In this document: in pieces, positions 45,792 to 55,820 of the stretch
Numbering within the stretch: the first letter of the stretch is position 1
Layout: the number at the start of each line of letters is the position of its first letter
Assembly: GCF_017498505.1 (NCBI RefSeq)
Contig: NZ_CP071798.1
Span: forward strand, 3,769,501-3,833,500
Direction of reading: 5' to 3'
Length of the DNA: 64,000 nucleotides
Source: Sporosarcina sp. Te-1
GTDB lineage: Bacteria; Bacillota; Bacilli; Bacillales_A; Planococcaceae
The notes under the pieces: generated by a model
Seen by the model: the letters and a program-made list of their open reading frames with translations, nothing else
Databases searched by the model: none
What the model was told of the DNA's origin: nothing
Program-made: the position numbers and the translations under genes

Positions 45792-46982
45792 ATGATGTCG
45801 TTTAGTTTGGAGGAATATCAAGACCGATTACGAAAGACGAAAGTTAGCATGGAACAACTGGGGATCGACGTGTTGCTGATTACGAATCCAGCCAATATGA
45901 ATTACTTATCGGGATATGATGGTTGGTCTTTTTACGTAGACCAAATGCTTATTGTTGTTGCGGATGAAGAGGAACCGATCTGGATCGGAAGGAAGATGGA
46001 TGCGAATGCAGCAAGTGCAACGACATGGTTAAAGCCGGAACATATCCAATTTTATCCGGAAGACCATATTCATTCGACCGAGAGACACCCGATGGATTAC
46101 ATCGGATCGGTCTTGAAGCGACTCCGCCAAGCTGAACGACGAATCGGAATCGAAATGTCTTCCTATTACTTTTCGGCACTAGCCTATGTAAAGCTGCAAG
46201 CAAATCTGCCAGACGCGAAATTCGTGGATGCGAGCCTGCTCGTCAACTGGGTTCGAATCGTAAAATCGGAGCTGGAAATCGAGTATATACGCAGGGCGGC
46301 CCGAATTGCTGGTCTTGGAATGGAGTCGGCAGTTTCCGCAATTCAGGAAGGTGTCCGGGAATGTGACGCTGCTGCCGCTATTTTCAAAAGTTTAGTGTCC
46401 GGCACAGATAGTTATGGCGGTGATTATCCATCCATTGTCCCTCTGCTGCCGGCAGGAAAAAACACCTCAACTCCTCATTTGACGTGGACGGATCGCAGAT
46501 ATTCGGGAAGTGAGATTGTCATTATCGAGTTGGCTGGTTGCCACCAACGGTATCATGCTCCGATGGCCCGGACCATTTCAATCGGGAAGCCAGCTGATGA
46601 GGTCATAAATGTTTCCAATATATTGGTTGAAGGACTGAATGCCGCATTGGAAAGCGTCAAGCCGGGCGTCATGTTAGAGGAAGTGGAACATGCATGGAGA
46701 CAAGTCATATCGAAACATGGCATTGTCAAGGAATCTCGGCTTGGCTATTCCATCGGCATTGGCTATCCGCCGGATTGGGGCGAACATACGGCGAGCATCC
46801 GGAAAGAGGATCGGACTGTTCTCCGGCCGAATATGGCTTTTCATATGATACCGGGACTTTGGTTTGATGAATACGGAATTGAGATTAGTGAAACGTTCCG
46901 AGTGACAGAGAATGGTTGTGAAGTACTGACAGATTTTCACCGGGGTTTGATTGTAAAGGACCAGTTTGATATTGCCATGTAA
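45792..46982 (+). CDS. doeA: ectoine hydrolase DoeA (M24 family)
   Basis: 396-residue protein of the creatinase/Xaa-Pro peptidase fold: N-terminal domain (LLITNPANMNYLSGYDGWSF) and C-terminal pita-bread domain (SGTDSYGGDYPSIVPLLPAG, FHMIPGLWFDEYGIEISETF). Length and pattern match DoeA, which opens the ectoine ring to N-acetyl-L-2,4-diaminobutyrate. GAGGAGGG lies 7 nt before ATG 45792. Identification is strengthened by the following genes, which encode the whole remaining route to aspartate plus a BCCT carrier. It overlaps the next frame's earliest start by one base. Confidence 0.88.
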   Translation: MMSFSLEEYQDRLRKTKVSMEQLGIDVLLITNPANMNYLSGYDGWSFYVDQMLIVVADEEEPIWIGRKMDANAASATTWLKPEHIQFYPEDHIHSTERHPMDYIGSVLKRLRQAERRIGIEMSSYYFSALAYVKLQANLPDAKFVDASLLVNWVRIVKSELEIEYIRRAARIAGLGMESAVSAIQEGVRECDAAAAIFKSLVSGTDSYGGDYPSIVPLLPAGKNTSTPHLTWTDRRYSGSEIVIIELAGCHQRYHAPMARTISIGKPADEVINVSNILVEGLNAALESVKPGVMLEEVEHAWRQVISKHGIVKESRLGYSIGIGYPPDWGEHTASIRKEDRTVLRPNMAFHMIPGLWFDEYGIEISETFRVTENGCEVLTDFHRGLIVKDQFDIAM

Positions 46983-46999
46983 TGTGTTGCGGAGGGGGG

Positions 47000-48193
47000 A
47001 TGGGTTTGGAAAAGACCGAGACATTGGTTGATTGTGAATTGGAAACGCATCTATCTGCCTGGCGAAGGCATCTTCATCAACATCCTGAATTGAGTTTTCA
47101 AGAGCATGAGACTGCCCGTTATGTAACAAACATCTTGTCTGCGCTCGAGGGCATTTCAATTCAAACAGGAATCGGTGGTACCGGCGTTGTGGCGAGTCTC
47201 ACCAATGGAACTGGCAAGACAATCGCCATTCGGGCAGATATGGATGCGCTGCCGATTAAAGAAGAGAATTTACATGACTATCGTTCTTTGCATGACGGTA
47301 TTATGCATGCGTGTGGTCATGATGCGCACACTGCCATCCTGCTAGGAGTCGCCAAGCAATTGGCGGAAATGGCTAGTAGAAATTTGTGGCAAGGGACCAT
47401 CCGGCTTATTTTCCAGCCGGCGGAGGAAGCGACCGACTCAGAAGGCTATTCGGGAGCTCCTCGCATGCTCGAAGCTGGCGTATTGGAAGGAGTGGATGCG
47501 GTCATCGCTCTGCATGTGTGTCCGTGGCATCCGGTCGGCACCATTCAAATGCATGATGGACCAAGCATGGCGAGTGTGGATGTATTCCATGCCGAAATTT
47601 TCGGGAGCGGCGGTCATGCCGGGTATCCGCATCTTGGGACAGATCCGGTCTGGATGCTTGGCTCCGTGCTTCAAACATTTTACGGGTTATCCTCCAGGCG
47701 GCTCTCTCCGCTGGACACCGCGGTTGCGAGCATTGGGAAGATTCAAGCAGGAACAGCGAGCAATGTCATACCGGACAAAGTAGATGTTACGGGTACGATC
47801 AGGGCTTATACGCCAATTGTACGGGAGCAGCTGCTCGGGGAAGTCGAACGTGCTTTTAAAATTGTCGAATCGTTCGGTGGAACCTATCAATTCAAAGTGC
47901 AACGGGGCGAACCGGCACTCGTCAATGATCCCGGCATCAATCGCATCCTCCGCACGGCTGCCGAAACTTGTATTCCAGGCCTGGTTGTAAAGGAAGAGCC
48001 GTTCGGCATGGGCGGAGAGGATTTTGCTTATATGACGCAGGCAGTTCCAGGGGCGATGTTCTTTCTTGGATGTACGTTTCCGGATGGGGAACAGCGCGAT
48101 CTCCATACCAATCAATTCGATGTAGATGAACGTTGCTTGTCAATGGGAGTCGCCATTTTGACTGAAGCTGCGATGGAACTGCTGGAAAGTTGA
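47000..48193 (+). CDS. doeB2: N-acetyl-diaminobutyrate deacetylase (M20 family, DoeB2-like)
   Basis: About 397-residue M20D amidohydrolase. Metal-site and catalytic motifs: RRHLHQHPELSFQEHETARY, RADMDALPI, HACGHDAHTAILLG, PAEEATDSEGYSG and GGEDFAYMTQ. In the context of doeA, doeC and doeD it should remove the acetyl group from N-acetyl-L-2,4-diaminobutyrate. By sequence alone it could be any aminoacylase-type hydrolase. ATG 47000 follows GGAGG closely; ATG 46982 and TTG 47006 are in-frame alternatives. Second gene of the operon. Confidence 0.85.
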   Translation: MGLEKTETLVDCELETHLSAWRRHLHQHPELSFQEHETARYVTNILSALEGISIQTGIGGTGVVASLTNGTGKTIAIRADMDALPIKEENLHDYRSLHDGIMHACGHDAHTAILLGVAKQLAEMASRNLWQGTIRLIFQPAEEATDSEGYSGAPRMLEAGVLEGVDAVIALHVCPWHPVGTIQMHDGPSMASVDVFHAEIFGSGGHAGYPHLGTDPVWMLGSVLQTFYGLSSRRLSPLDTAVASIGKIQAGTASNVIPDKVDVTGTIRAYTPIVREQLLGEVERAFKIVESFGGTYQFKVQRGEPALVNDPGINRILRTAAETCIPGLVVKEEPFGMGGEDFAYMTQAVPGAMFFLGCTFPDGEQRDLHTNQFDVDERCLSMGVAILTEAAMELLES

Positions 48194-48220
48194 TAGACAT
48201 AAAGAGAGGGGCGATGACAG

Positions 48221-49663
48221 ATGGAAACGACCATGCAGAGTAAACCGATGTTTTTGGCAGGCAGATGGGTGCAGAGGGAAGAGAGCATCGAAGTATTCGA
48301 TCCCCAGGACGGTTCGCTTATAAGCAGTGTGCCGGCAGCGACTGAGGATGATGTTCTTCTGGCTATCGAGGAGGCGGAGGAAGGTGCGAAACGGTCGGCT
48401 TCTTTACCGGTCCATGCCAGGATGCGGATCCTGAATGATGCAGCCTGTTATATAGAAGATCACTTCGATTTATATGCCGAAACAATTGCTTCTGAAGGCA
48501 GCAAGACGATCAAGGAAGCGGTATCGGAAGTGATGCGCTGCATTCAAACTTTGCGTTTAAGTTCGGAAGAGGCGAGACGGATTCAAGGAGAGACGATACC
48601 CTTCGATCAATCTGAAACCGGAGAGGGGCGGGTTGGCTATTACTACAGGTTTCCGATTGGAATCATTGCTGCCATCACGCCATTCAATGATCCCTTGAAT
48701 TTGGTTGCCCATAAAGTAGGCCCCGCCATCGCTTCGGGTAATGCCATCATCGTCAAACCAGCGACCGCCACTCCCTTAAGCGCCTTGCTGCTGGCGGAAG
48801 CGTTCGAGCAAGCCGGATTGCCGCCGAAGATCCTCTCTGTCATTACAGGAAGGGGCGGTGTCATCGGGGATCTTTTAGTCACACATCCTGCTGTTCGAAT
48901 GGTCTCTTTTACGGGTGGACTGGAGACAGGTGAACGGATCGCGAGGAAAGCAGGCTTGAAAAAATTAAGCATGGAGCTTGGTTCCAATTCACCAGTCATC
49001 GTGCTGAAAGATGCCGACATAGCGGCTGCAGTGGATGCGACTGTGTCGGGGGCATTTTGTGCAGCGGGACAAAATTGTCTGGGCGTTCAAAGAATTTATA
49101 TTGAAAAGGACCTGTATGAAGAGTTCCAAATGCGTTTTGTTGAAAAGGCTGGACGGTATGTTATTGGCGACAAACAATCGCTTGCAACCGATATGGGTCC
49201 TTTAATAAATGAGCGGGAGGCAGAGCGGGTCCAACAATGGGTAGAAGAAGCCATTGAGAATGGGGCGGAACTTCTGACAGGCGGCGAGAGATCGGGCGCA
49301 TTTTACAAGCCAACGGTACTTTCGAATGTCCCTTCAAATTGCAAGATTGCCATACAAGAAATCTTTGGTCCTGTTGTCCTTTTATATGAAGCAGCCCATT
49401 TGGAAGAGGCCATCGATAAAGCGAATCAAGTACCATACGGCTTGCAGGCCGGCATTTTTACTCGAAATATAGAAAGCGCTTTCAAAGCGATCCAGGAACT
49501 GCATGTCGGTGGAATTATGATCAATGATAGCAGCGATTATCGAATTGACGGTATGCCATTCGGCGGTGTGAAAGGTTCCGGACTTGGTAGAGAAGGGGTG
49601 AAGTTCGCAATCCAGGAAATGACAGAACCGAAAGTAGTCAGTTTCAACTTGTTTCAGCGATAA
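48221..49663 (+). CDS. doeC: aldehyde dehydrogenase, aspartate-semialdehyde type (DoeC-like)
   Basis: 480-residue NAD(P)-dependent aldehyde dehydrogenase. Catalytic Glu lies in MELGSNSPVIV and catalytic Cys in AAGQNCLGVQR; the cofactor region is SFTGGLETGERIARKAG and the C-terminal EMTEPKVVSFNLF. In the ectoine route it oxidises L-aspartate-beta-semialdehyde to aspartate. The substrate assignment rests on the operon. GAGGGG lies 9 nt before ATG 48221, 27 nt after the deacetylase gene. Confidence 0.87.
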   Translation: METTMQSKPMFLAGRWVQREESIEVFDPQDGSLISSVPAATEDDVLLAIEEAEEGAKRSASLPVHARMRILNDAACYIEDHFDLYAETIASEGSKTIKEAVSEVMRCIQTLRLSSEEARRIQGETIPFDQSETGEGRVGYYYRFPIGIIAAITPFNDPLNLVAHKVGPAIASGNAIIVKPATATPLSALLLAEAFEQAGLPPKILSVITGRGGVIGDLLVTHPAVRMVSFTGGLETGERIARKAGLKKLSMELGSNSPVIVLKDADIAAAVDATVSGAFCAAGQNCLGVQRIYIEKDLYEEFQMRFVEKAGRYVIGDKQSLATDMGPLINEREAERVQQWVEEAIENGAELLTGGERSGAFYKPTVLSNVPSNCKIAIQEIFGPVVLLYEAAHLEEAIDKANQVPYGLQAGIFTRNIESAFKAIQELHVGGIMINDSSDYRIDGMPFGGVKGSGLGREGVKFAIQEMTEPKVVSFNLFQR

Positions 49664-49717
49664 AAAGGAAGAAATCTCACTGTTTTAGTTTGAAATACTA
49701 AAAAGGAGAACCGACAA

Positions 49718-51301
49718 ATGGATAAAAGTTTGAGGATGATGAATAGTGTTTTCTGGGTGTCAGCCCTTGTAATCGTCGCGATGGTGCTATGGGGTGCTTT
49801 TGATGCCGCGGGGATGTCGAGTTGGGCGAATCAGGCATACACTTTCGTGACAGAGGCATTTGGCTGGTTTTATCTTCTCTCCGTGTTGGCGATCGTGTTA
49901 TTTTGTGCATGGCTGGCTGTCAGTAAATACGGCAAGGTCAAATTGGGCAGGGACGATGAAAAGCCGAAGTACTCGTATTTTGCATGGATCGGCATGCTAT
50001 TCAGCTGCGGATTCGGAGCCGGGCTCGTCTTTTGGGGAATTGCCGAGCCGATGACACACTTTGCCACTTCCCCGACCGGCTCGGATGCGATGACAGCCGA
50101 TGCGGGGCGCCGTGCGATGCAATACTCTTTCTTCAATTGGGGTGTTCACCAATGGTCTGTATTCACCATAGTCGGATTGGCGCTCGCCTATATTCAGTTC
50201 CGTAAAAAGGAAACGGGGATGATCAGCGACACGTTAAATCCGATTATTGGAAAGGAAAAGAAGAAAACAATACGGAAAACCATCAACATATTAGCGGTTA
50301 TTACGACTGTCCTAGGGGTAGCCACGTCTTTAGGAATGGGCATCTTACAAATCAATGGCGGATTGAATCACGTGTTTGCCGTACCCCAGAACAGTATGTC
50401 CCTCTTTTTTATCACCATGGCATTGCTGATCCTGTATTTGATATCGGCCTTGACGGGCTTGGATAAGGGAATCAAATTCCTCAGTATATTGAATATGAGT
50501 TTAGCCATCGGCATGATCATTGTGGTGCTGATTCTCGGGCCGACCCAATTCATTTTTGAGGCGTTCGTGTTGGGGGTCGGCGATTACATCCAGAACTTTT
50601 TCGGCATGAGTCTTGGCTTATCTCCTTATGACGGCAATACATGGTCAAAAGCGTGGACCGTCAATTATTGGGCGTGGGTCATTGCTTGGTCGCCATTTGT
50701 CGGGGCGTTTATCGCCCGAATTTCAAGAGGGCGGACCATCCGGGAATTCGTATTTGGGGTATTGATCGTACCCCCGCTGATCGCGATTATTTGGATTGGG
50801 GTATTTGGAGGGACGGCCCTCCATATGGATCTTTTCCAAGGTGCAAATATTGCAGGAGCTGTCCAAAATGATGTAACAAGTGCCCTATTCGCCACTTTCG
50901 AGAATTTCCCGATGAGTTCTTTGTTATCGGTCATCTTTTTAGTATTGATTGTCACGTTCTTGGTGACATCCGCAGATTCCGCCGCCTTTGTCCTCGCGAT
51001 GATGACGTCGGACGGGGATCAAAACCCAAGTAATTTGTTAAAAGCGACATGGGGGATTCTAATGGCTGCCATTGTCGTCGTGTTGATCAATAGCAGCGGG
51101 CTGGCGGGCCTGCAAACGGCCTCGTTGGTTGCAGCCTTGCCGTTCACCGTCATCCTTTTGCTGATGGGGGTTGCTTTGCTAAAAATGCTGCGATCCGACC
51201 GAGGGGCTGCTGTTGCAGATGAGACGGAAGCTGTTGAGGAAAAGGAAGTGCCATATGAACGGGCTCCGATCCGTTCGGCGCTATCCACTCAGAAAAAATA
51301 A
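49718..51301 (+). CDS. BCCT-family osmolyte transporter (probable ectoine importer)
   Basis: 527-residue betaine/choline/carnitine transporter of twelve helices. The trimeric-fold signatures are visible: GFGAGLVFWGIAEPMTHFA, FFNWGVHQWSVFTIVGLALA and WTVNYWAWVIAWSPFVGAFI. In Bacillales, BCCT carriers such as EctT import ectoine. Placement between doeC and doeD makes ectoine or hydroxyectoine the likely substrate, for catabolism rather than osmoprotection. The C-terminal tail is short and acidic. AGGAG lies 9 nt before ATG 49718. Confidence 0.9.
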   Translation: MDKSLRMMNSVFWVSALVIVAMVLWGAFDAAGMSSWANQAYTFVTEAFGWFYLLSVLAIVLFCAWLAVSKYGKVKLGRDDEKPKYSYFAWIGMLFSCGFGAGLVFWGIAEPMTHFATSPTGSDAMTADAGRRAMQYSFFNWGVHQWSVFTIVGLALAYIQFRKKETGMISDTLNPIIGKEKKKTIRKTINILAVITTVLGVATSLGMGILQINGGLNHVFAVPQNSMSLFFITMALLILYLISALTGLDKGIKFLSILNMSLAIGMIIVVLILGPTQFIFEAFVLGVGDYIQNFFGMSLGLSPYDGNTWSKAWTVNYWAWVIAWSPFVGAFIARISRGRTIREFVFGVLIVPPLIAIIWIGVFGGTALHMDLFQGANIAGAVQNDVTSALFATFENFPMSSLLSVIFLVLIVTFLVTSADSAAFVLAMMTSDGDQNPSNLLKATWGILMAAIVVVLINSSGLAGLQTASLVAALPFTVILLLMGVALLKMLRSDRGAAVADETEAVEEKEVPYERAPIRSALSTQKK

Positions 51302-51319
51302 AGTATGGAGGGGTTTAAG

Positions 51320-52654
51320 ATGATCTTGCAAACAACTGAAAATAGAGAAGCTTATTATAACGAACTGGCTGAATTGGATAAAAAGCATTTCATTCATCCG
51401 ACAACATCTTTTAAGCAGCATCAGGAACAAGGACCGCGATTCATCTTTACGGAAGGCAAGGGCATCTATTTAAAAGATGTCCGGGGGAAGACGGTCATTG
51501 ACGGGCTATCCTCCCTGTGGAATGTGAATATTGGACATGGCAGGGAAGAGCTTGGTGAAGCTGCTGCCAAGCAAATGAAAAGGCTGGCATTCAGTTCAAC
51601 GTTCGCGACAAACAGCCATGAGCCGGTCATCGAACTGGCGGAGCTTGTCGCAAGTATGGCGCCGGGTGATTTGACTGCAACCTTCTTTACTTCTGGCGGC
51701 TCTGAAGCGAATGATACCGCTTTTAAAACGGTTCGGTACTACTGGCAATTGAAAGGGAAACCAGAAAAGAAGAAGATCATTTCAAGGAAAAAATCGTATC
51801 ATGGGGTTTCCGTAGGGGCATCCAGTGCGACGGGATTGCCGGGGTTTAGAGACTTTCCTTCATTGGCGCCGGATTTCCTGTATGTCGATTCTTCGATCGA
51901 AGCATTGAAGGAATTAATTGAAACAGAAGGTGCGGAGACGGTTGCCGCCTTTATTTCGGAGCCAATTCAAGGTTCGGGAGGGGTAAATCCGCCGCCTGAA
52001 GGCTATTTCAAAGAGGTTCGGGCACTTTGTGATGCAAATGATATTTTATTCATAGCGGATGAGGTCATCACCGGTTTCGGAAGGACAGGAAAGACATTCG
52101 GCATGGAGCATTTTGATGTGGTGCCGGATGTTATGGTCATCGCCAAAGGCATCACGAGCGGCTATGCACCTCTTGGAGGCATGGTACTGTCAGAAAAACT
52201 GCGCTCTGAATTAGTCGATTTGTCGGATGGGATTTTCATGCACGGTTATACGTATAGCGGGCATCCGATGTGCTGTGCCGTAGCACTTGAAAACTTAAGG
52301 ATTCTTAAAGAGGAGCATCTCTATGAAAATGTGCGCCAGATGGGGGAAGCGTTTCAAAAAGGGTTCGCCTGGCTGCAGGAGCGGCATGAGGTCATAGGGA
52401 ATGCGCGGGGTATAGGCTTGCTCGGAGCCATTGAAATTATGAAAGACCAGGAAACCAAAACACGTTTTGACGAACCGGTATCAGTTAAAGTGATTGAAGA
52501 AGCATTGAATCACGGACTACTCGGCAGAAGCATTATATATGAAGGTCAAGACACGCTCGCATTTGCTCCTCCTTTCTGTATTACAAACGAAGAAGTGGAA
52601 AAAATCATTACCATTATCGATGAATCGCTGACAGTAGTTTTGAATAAATTATGA
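51320..52654 (+). CDS. doeD: class III aminotransferase, diaminobutyrate transaminase DoeD-like
   Basis: 444-residue PLP-dependent omega-aminotransferase. Motifs: FFTSGGSEANDTAFKTVRYY, SYHGVSVGASSATGLPGFR, FIADEVITGFGRTGKTFGME, catalytic Lys in VIAKGITSGYAPLGG. In the ectoine pathway it converts L-2,4-diaminobutyrate to aspartate semialdehyde. By sequence alone it belongs to the broad beta-alanine/omega-amino acid group. GGAGGGG lies 6 nt before ATG 51320; the earlier ATG at 51305 has no site. Last gene of the operon. Confidence 0.87.
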   Translation: MILQTTENREAYYNELAELDKKHFIHPTTSFKQHQEQGPRFIFTEGKGIYLKDVRGKTVIDGLSSLWNVNIGHGREELGEAAAKQMKRLAFSSTFATNSHEPVIELAELVASMAPGDLTATFFTSGGSEANDTAFKTVRYYWQLKGKPEKKKIISRKKSYHGVSVGASSATGLPGFRDFPSLAPDFLYVDSSIEALKELIETEGAETVAAFISEPIQGSGGVNPPPEGYFKEVRALCDANDILFIADEVITGFGRTGKTFGMEHFDVVPDVMVIAKGITSGYAPLGGMVLSEKLRSELVDLSDGIFMHGYTYSGHPMCCAVALENLRILKEEHLYENVRQMGEAFQKGFAWLQERHEVIGNARGIGLLGAIEIMKDQETKTRFDEPVSVKVIEEALNHGLLGRSIIYEGQDTLAFAPPFCITNEEVEKIITIIDESLTVVLNKL

Positions 52655-52664
52655 TACTCGTTAG

Positions 52665-52695
52665 GCTTCGTAGATTAAATTCTGCGGGGCTTTTT
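52665..52695 (+). terminator. terminator of the ectoine operon
   Basis: GCTTCGTAGA pairs with TCTGCGGGGC (several G-U pairs) around TTAAAT, followed by TTTTT. Confidence 0.65.
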
Positions 52696-52947
52696 AATTT
52701 CTAAAAAGCGAATTTATGTATTTTTATTCAATATAATATATTTTTATGATTATAGAGGAAGATTGTTAATTGGTGGATGTGTATTGTTTAGTTGTTAAAG
52801 AGATATTTATTTTCCCGGGTTACTAAATAGTTAAATCATATTTCAAAAATCGAAATAATATAGTATTCATAAGACGGAAGATTTGGTACACTCAAACTAT
52901 TGTAGGTTAACAATCTACAACAATACTAAATGAGAGGGAGATGGAGA

Positions 52948-55698
52948 GTGAAACGGTTTTTATGGGGTTTTTTAGCAGCTATTCTTGCGTTTTCGTTTGT
53001 TTTGCCGGTGTCAACGCAAGCGGCATCATCAGTTGAAGCGACTGTAGCAGATTCAATTGCATTGGATGTCAGTCAATCGAAGCTGGCGCTGACGGAAGTC
53101 CGGGAGATAACGGTGACGGCCGATTTTGGACAAGAACTTGATTTGGAACAAGTGGAGCTTCAATTCGGCGGTAAGCTTCTTTCTGAATGGAAAAAGTGGG
53201 ATGCGGAGTCTTCCTCTTTTTCGGGAGATCCATTCATAGTTGTCAAAAAGAAGCCCCATTATGTGAATGGCACGACAACTATAGAGGCGAATTTGGAATT
53301 CGGCTTGCCGTTTGGAACGGATGATTTGTCGCCTCGTTCCATCCGCACCCAGTACAAGCAGCTGCTCGGGGACTACGAGCTTGCACTAGTTGACAAGGAA
53401 CACGGGACGAAGGCTGCGGCAACGGTAAAAGTGAATGTGTATGACGAATTTCTTGAATGGGATGAAATCAAACCATCGATTGATGGGATTATTGAAAAGG
53501 CGTCCGGTTTGAACGATCGGTATGTCCAATATGAGAGTCCCGGTAAAAGTACCGAAGGCCGCGACTTCCATATGGTAGTCTTGGCAAAAGACGAGGCGGC
53601 AGTGAATAAATATTTAAACGAAACGCTTCCAGTTGCCCTTGAAACACCGGAGGAATTGATTGCGAAGCTGAAGGACGGAACAATAGGCAACTATCAAGTA
53701 CCAGTCTGGTTTAATAATATTCACCCGGATGAAGCGGAGGGAATCGACTTCCAAACTGAGTTGCTGGAGAAATTCGCAACGCAAAAAGAAGTGGCCTTTA
53801 CGACAACGAACGAGGATGGAACGGACGAGGAAGTTGTCCTAAATGTTGATGAAGTGTTGGATCATTTGATCTTCATCTTCAATTTCTCGCATAATCCGGA
53901 CGGACGGGTCCATAACACTCGGGCAAACGTAAATGGGTTCGATTTGAATCGGGATAATGCTTATCAGACACAAGTGGAGACGATCCAGCTGAATCCAGTA
54001 ATCGCAAAGTGGACGCCGCTTGCAATGATGGAAGGGCACGGCTATGTGAAAGGGTTCCTTATCGAGCCGGCTACTCCCCCGCATAACCCGAATTTTGAAT
54101 ACGATTTGTTGATGGAAGGGATGATTCCGCAAGCTCACGCGATGGGGCAGGCGGGAATCGGCAGTTCGGCATTGACTTCCTATTTCCTGGCATCGGAAGG
54201 ATACCAAGATGGCTGGGATGATATGGGTCCGTCCTATACACCCATCTTCTCGATGCTTCACGGCACGCTTGGCCATACGGTTGAAGTGCCGACGCTCGGC
54301 CAGGAATCATATAAGGCAATGGTCGGCGCGGGTCTAGGAATGATCCATTATGTATTTGAGAACAAAGATGAGCTGTATGGACGCCAATTGGAAATCTTCA
54401 ACCGAGGTGTCAAAGGAGAGGATAATCGCAGCGTTGATCCACTCCTGACGAATGCCGCCGGGGAATCGATTGGCCGTGTCCGTGGGGAAAATGAAAACTT
54501 CTTCCCGGATTATTTCGTCATGCCGATTGGGGATAAGCAAAAGAACGTTTCTGAAGTATATAATATGGTGGATTATTTGATTCGCAACGGTGTGAAGGTG
54601 GAACAGACGACAGAAGATATCACAATGGATGGCGTAGTTTATCCAAAAGGGACCTACGTTGTGCCGATGAAGCAGGCAAAACGCGGTTTAGCGAACGCGA
54701 TGCTGTATAAAGGGGATGACGTATCCGATTGGGAAGCGATGTACGATCCGGTCGTCGCCAACTTCCCGGCAATACGCGGATTCGATATTCAAGAAATCCG
54801 CGTGACAGCTGAAGACGCATGGACTGATCGAACAGCAGCTGTCTCCAAAGTAGAGGTGCCAGCAAGCGCTATCGATGAGAAAAAAGCGAGACAAGTATTG
54901 AAAAACGTCAATAACGATACGATTAAGCTTGTGAATGACTTACTGAATGACGGCAAGTCCGTCGGCATCCTGAAGGAAGGGAAATTCGGCTTCCAGGCTG
55001 GGGATTTCATTGTACGGACAGAAGACCTGCTTCCATATGCAGATCAGTATGTGTTTGAAGCGTCCGCGTTGCCCTCCTACAAGGCGGTGGATGCGAAATG
55101 GATTGCCCAGCCGAAATTGGCTTCCAATGGTTCAGGTCAATTAGTGTTCTCGTTGAAGGAACTAGGCTTCGAGTTGACGAAAGAGGATGAGGCGGACGTA
55201 GTCGTGTCGGATGCGAAGCTGCCGGAAGAATTGGCAGGCAAGACGTTTGTCGGAATCGGCAATAACGTCTTGAAAGCGGTGAAGGAAGCCGGCATCTTGG
55301 AAGGTTTTGATTACCATACCACTTCCGGAGGACATGAAGGACTGATGAAAGCGGACATTCACTTCAACCATCCGCTTATGGCCGGTTATGATCGGGACGA
55401 ATTACTTTATACAACGAGAGGGTCCTGGATCACAGCGGTTCCAGAAGAGGCTGCCGTGCTTGCGACGGTAAAGGACGCGCCGGACTTTTATGTAGCCGGT
55501 TGGTGGCCGGGGCATAAAGGGGCGCAAGGGCAGGTCCTCGCCTTCACGCAACAGCTGGAAGGCAGTACGGTCACTTTATTTGCCAACGACTTAGCTTTCC
55601 GAGCACATACAAAGCATTCCTATCGACTGCTTGCCAACAGTATTTTCAGCGCAGCACCCGAAGTTCCGGCTCCATCAAAGGAAGCGGATCCGTATTAA
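52948..55698 (+). CDS. large secreted M14-family zinc carboxypeptidase
   Basis: 916 residues. The signal peptide (KRFLWGFLAAILAFSFVLPV, cut near TQAAS) is followed by a beta-rich N-terminal domain (about 30-170), the M14 peptidase domain (about 180-500) with zinc ligand motif HPDE (about residue 260), FNFSHNPDGRVHNTRANVNG and MEGHGYVKG, and a long C-terminal region (about 500-916). M14 enzymes trim C-terminal residues from peptides; this one should act outside the cell in nutrient scavenging. GTG 52948 has GGGAG 7 nt upstream and starts the signal peptide directly; ATG 52930 is an alternative. Monocistronic. Confidence 0.88.
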   Translation: MKRFLWGFLAAILAFSFVLPVSTQAASSVEATVADSIALDVSQSKLALTEVREITVTADFGQELDLEQVELQFGGKLLSEWKKWDAESSSFSGDPFIVVKKKPHYVNGTTTIEANLEFGLPFGTDDLSPRSIRTQYKQLLGDYELALVDKEHGTKAAATVKVNVYDEFLEWDEIKPSIDGIIEKASGLNDRYVQYESPGKSTEGRDFHMVVLAKDEAAVNKYLNETLPVALETPEELIAKLKDGTIGNYQVPVWFNNIHPDEAEGIDFQTELLEKFATQKEVAFTTTNEDGTDEEVVLNVDEVLDHLIFIFNFSHNPDGRVHNTRANVNGFDLNRDNAYQTQVETIQLNPVIAKWTPLAMMEGHGYVKGFLIEPATPPHNPNFEYDLLMEGMIPQAHAMGQAGIGSSALTSYFLASEGYQDGWDDMGPSYTPIFSMLHGTLGHTVEVPTLGQESYKAMVGAGLGMIHYVFENKDELYGRQLEIFNRGVKGEDNRSVDPLLTNAAGESIGRVRGENENFFPDYFVMPIGDKQKNVSEVYNMVDYLIRNGVKVEQTTEDITMDGVVYPKGTYVVPMKQAKRGLANAMLYKGDDVSDWEAMYDPVVANFPAIRGFDIQEIRVTAEDAWTDRTAAVSKVEVPASAIDEKKARQVLKNVNNDTIKLVNDLLNDGKSVGILKEGKFGFQAGDFIVRTEDLLPYADQYVFEASALPSYKAVDAKWIAQPKLASNGSGQLVFSLKELGFELTKEDEADVVVSDAKLPEELAGKTFVGIGNNVLKAVKEAGILEGFDYHTTSGGHEGLMKADIHFNHPLMAGYDRDELLYTTRGSWITAVPEEAAVLATVKDAPDFYVAGWWPGHKGAQGQVLAFTQQLEGSTVTLFANDLAFRAHTKHSYRLLANSIFSAAPEVPAPSKEADPY

Positions 55699-55709
55699 AT
55701 GACATTTGG

Positions 55710-55744
55710 CCTCCTGCAGAATTATCTGCAGGAGGTATTTTTTT
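55710..55744 (+). terminator. terminator of the M14 peptidase gene
   Basis: CCTCCTGCAGA pairs perfectly with TCTGCAGGAGG around ATTA, followed by TATTTTTTT. Confidence 0.9.
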
Positions 55745-55820
55745 GTGTATGGATTCGCGGCGCTCGAAGTGGGTATTCCTTGTAGTGGAGCTTTATAAGA
55801 AACTGAAGGGAGTTGGCAGC

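Noticed and set aside
49471..49484. AGAAAGCGCTTTCA, a perfect cre-like sequence
   Set aside because: It lies deep inside the doeC coding region (encoding ESAFK), far from any start; a chance match or at most a roadblock site.
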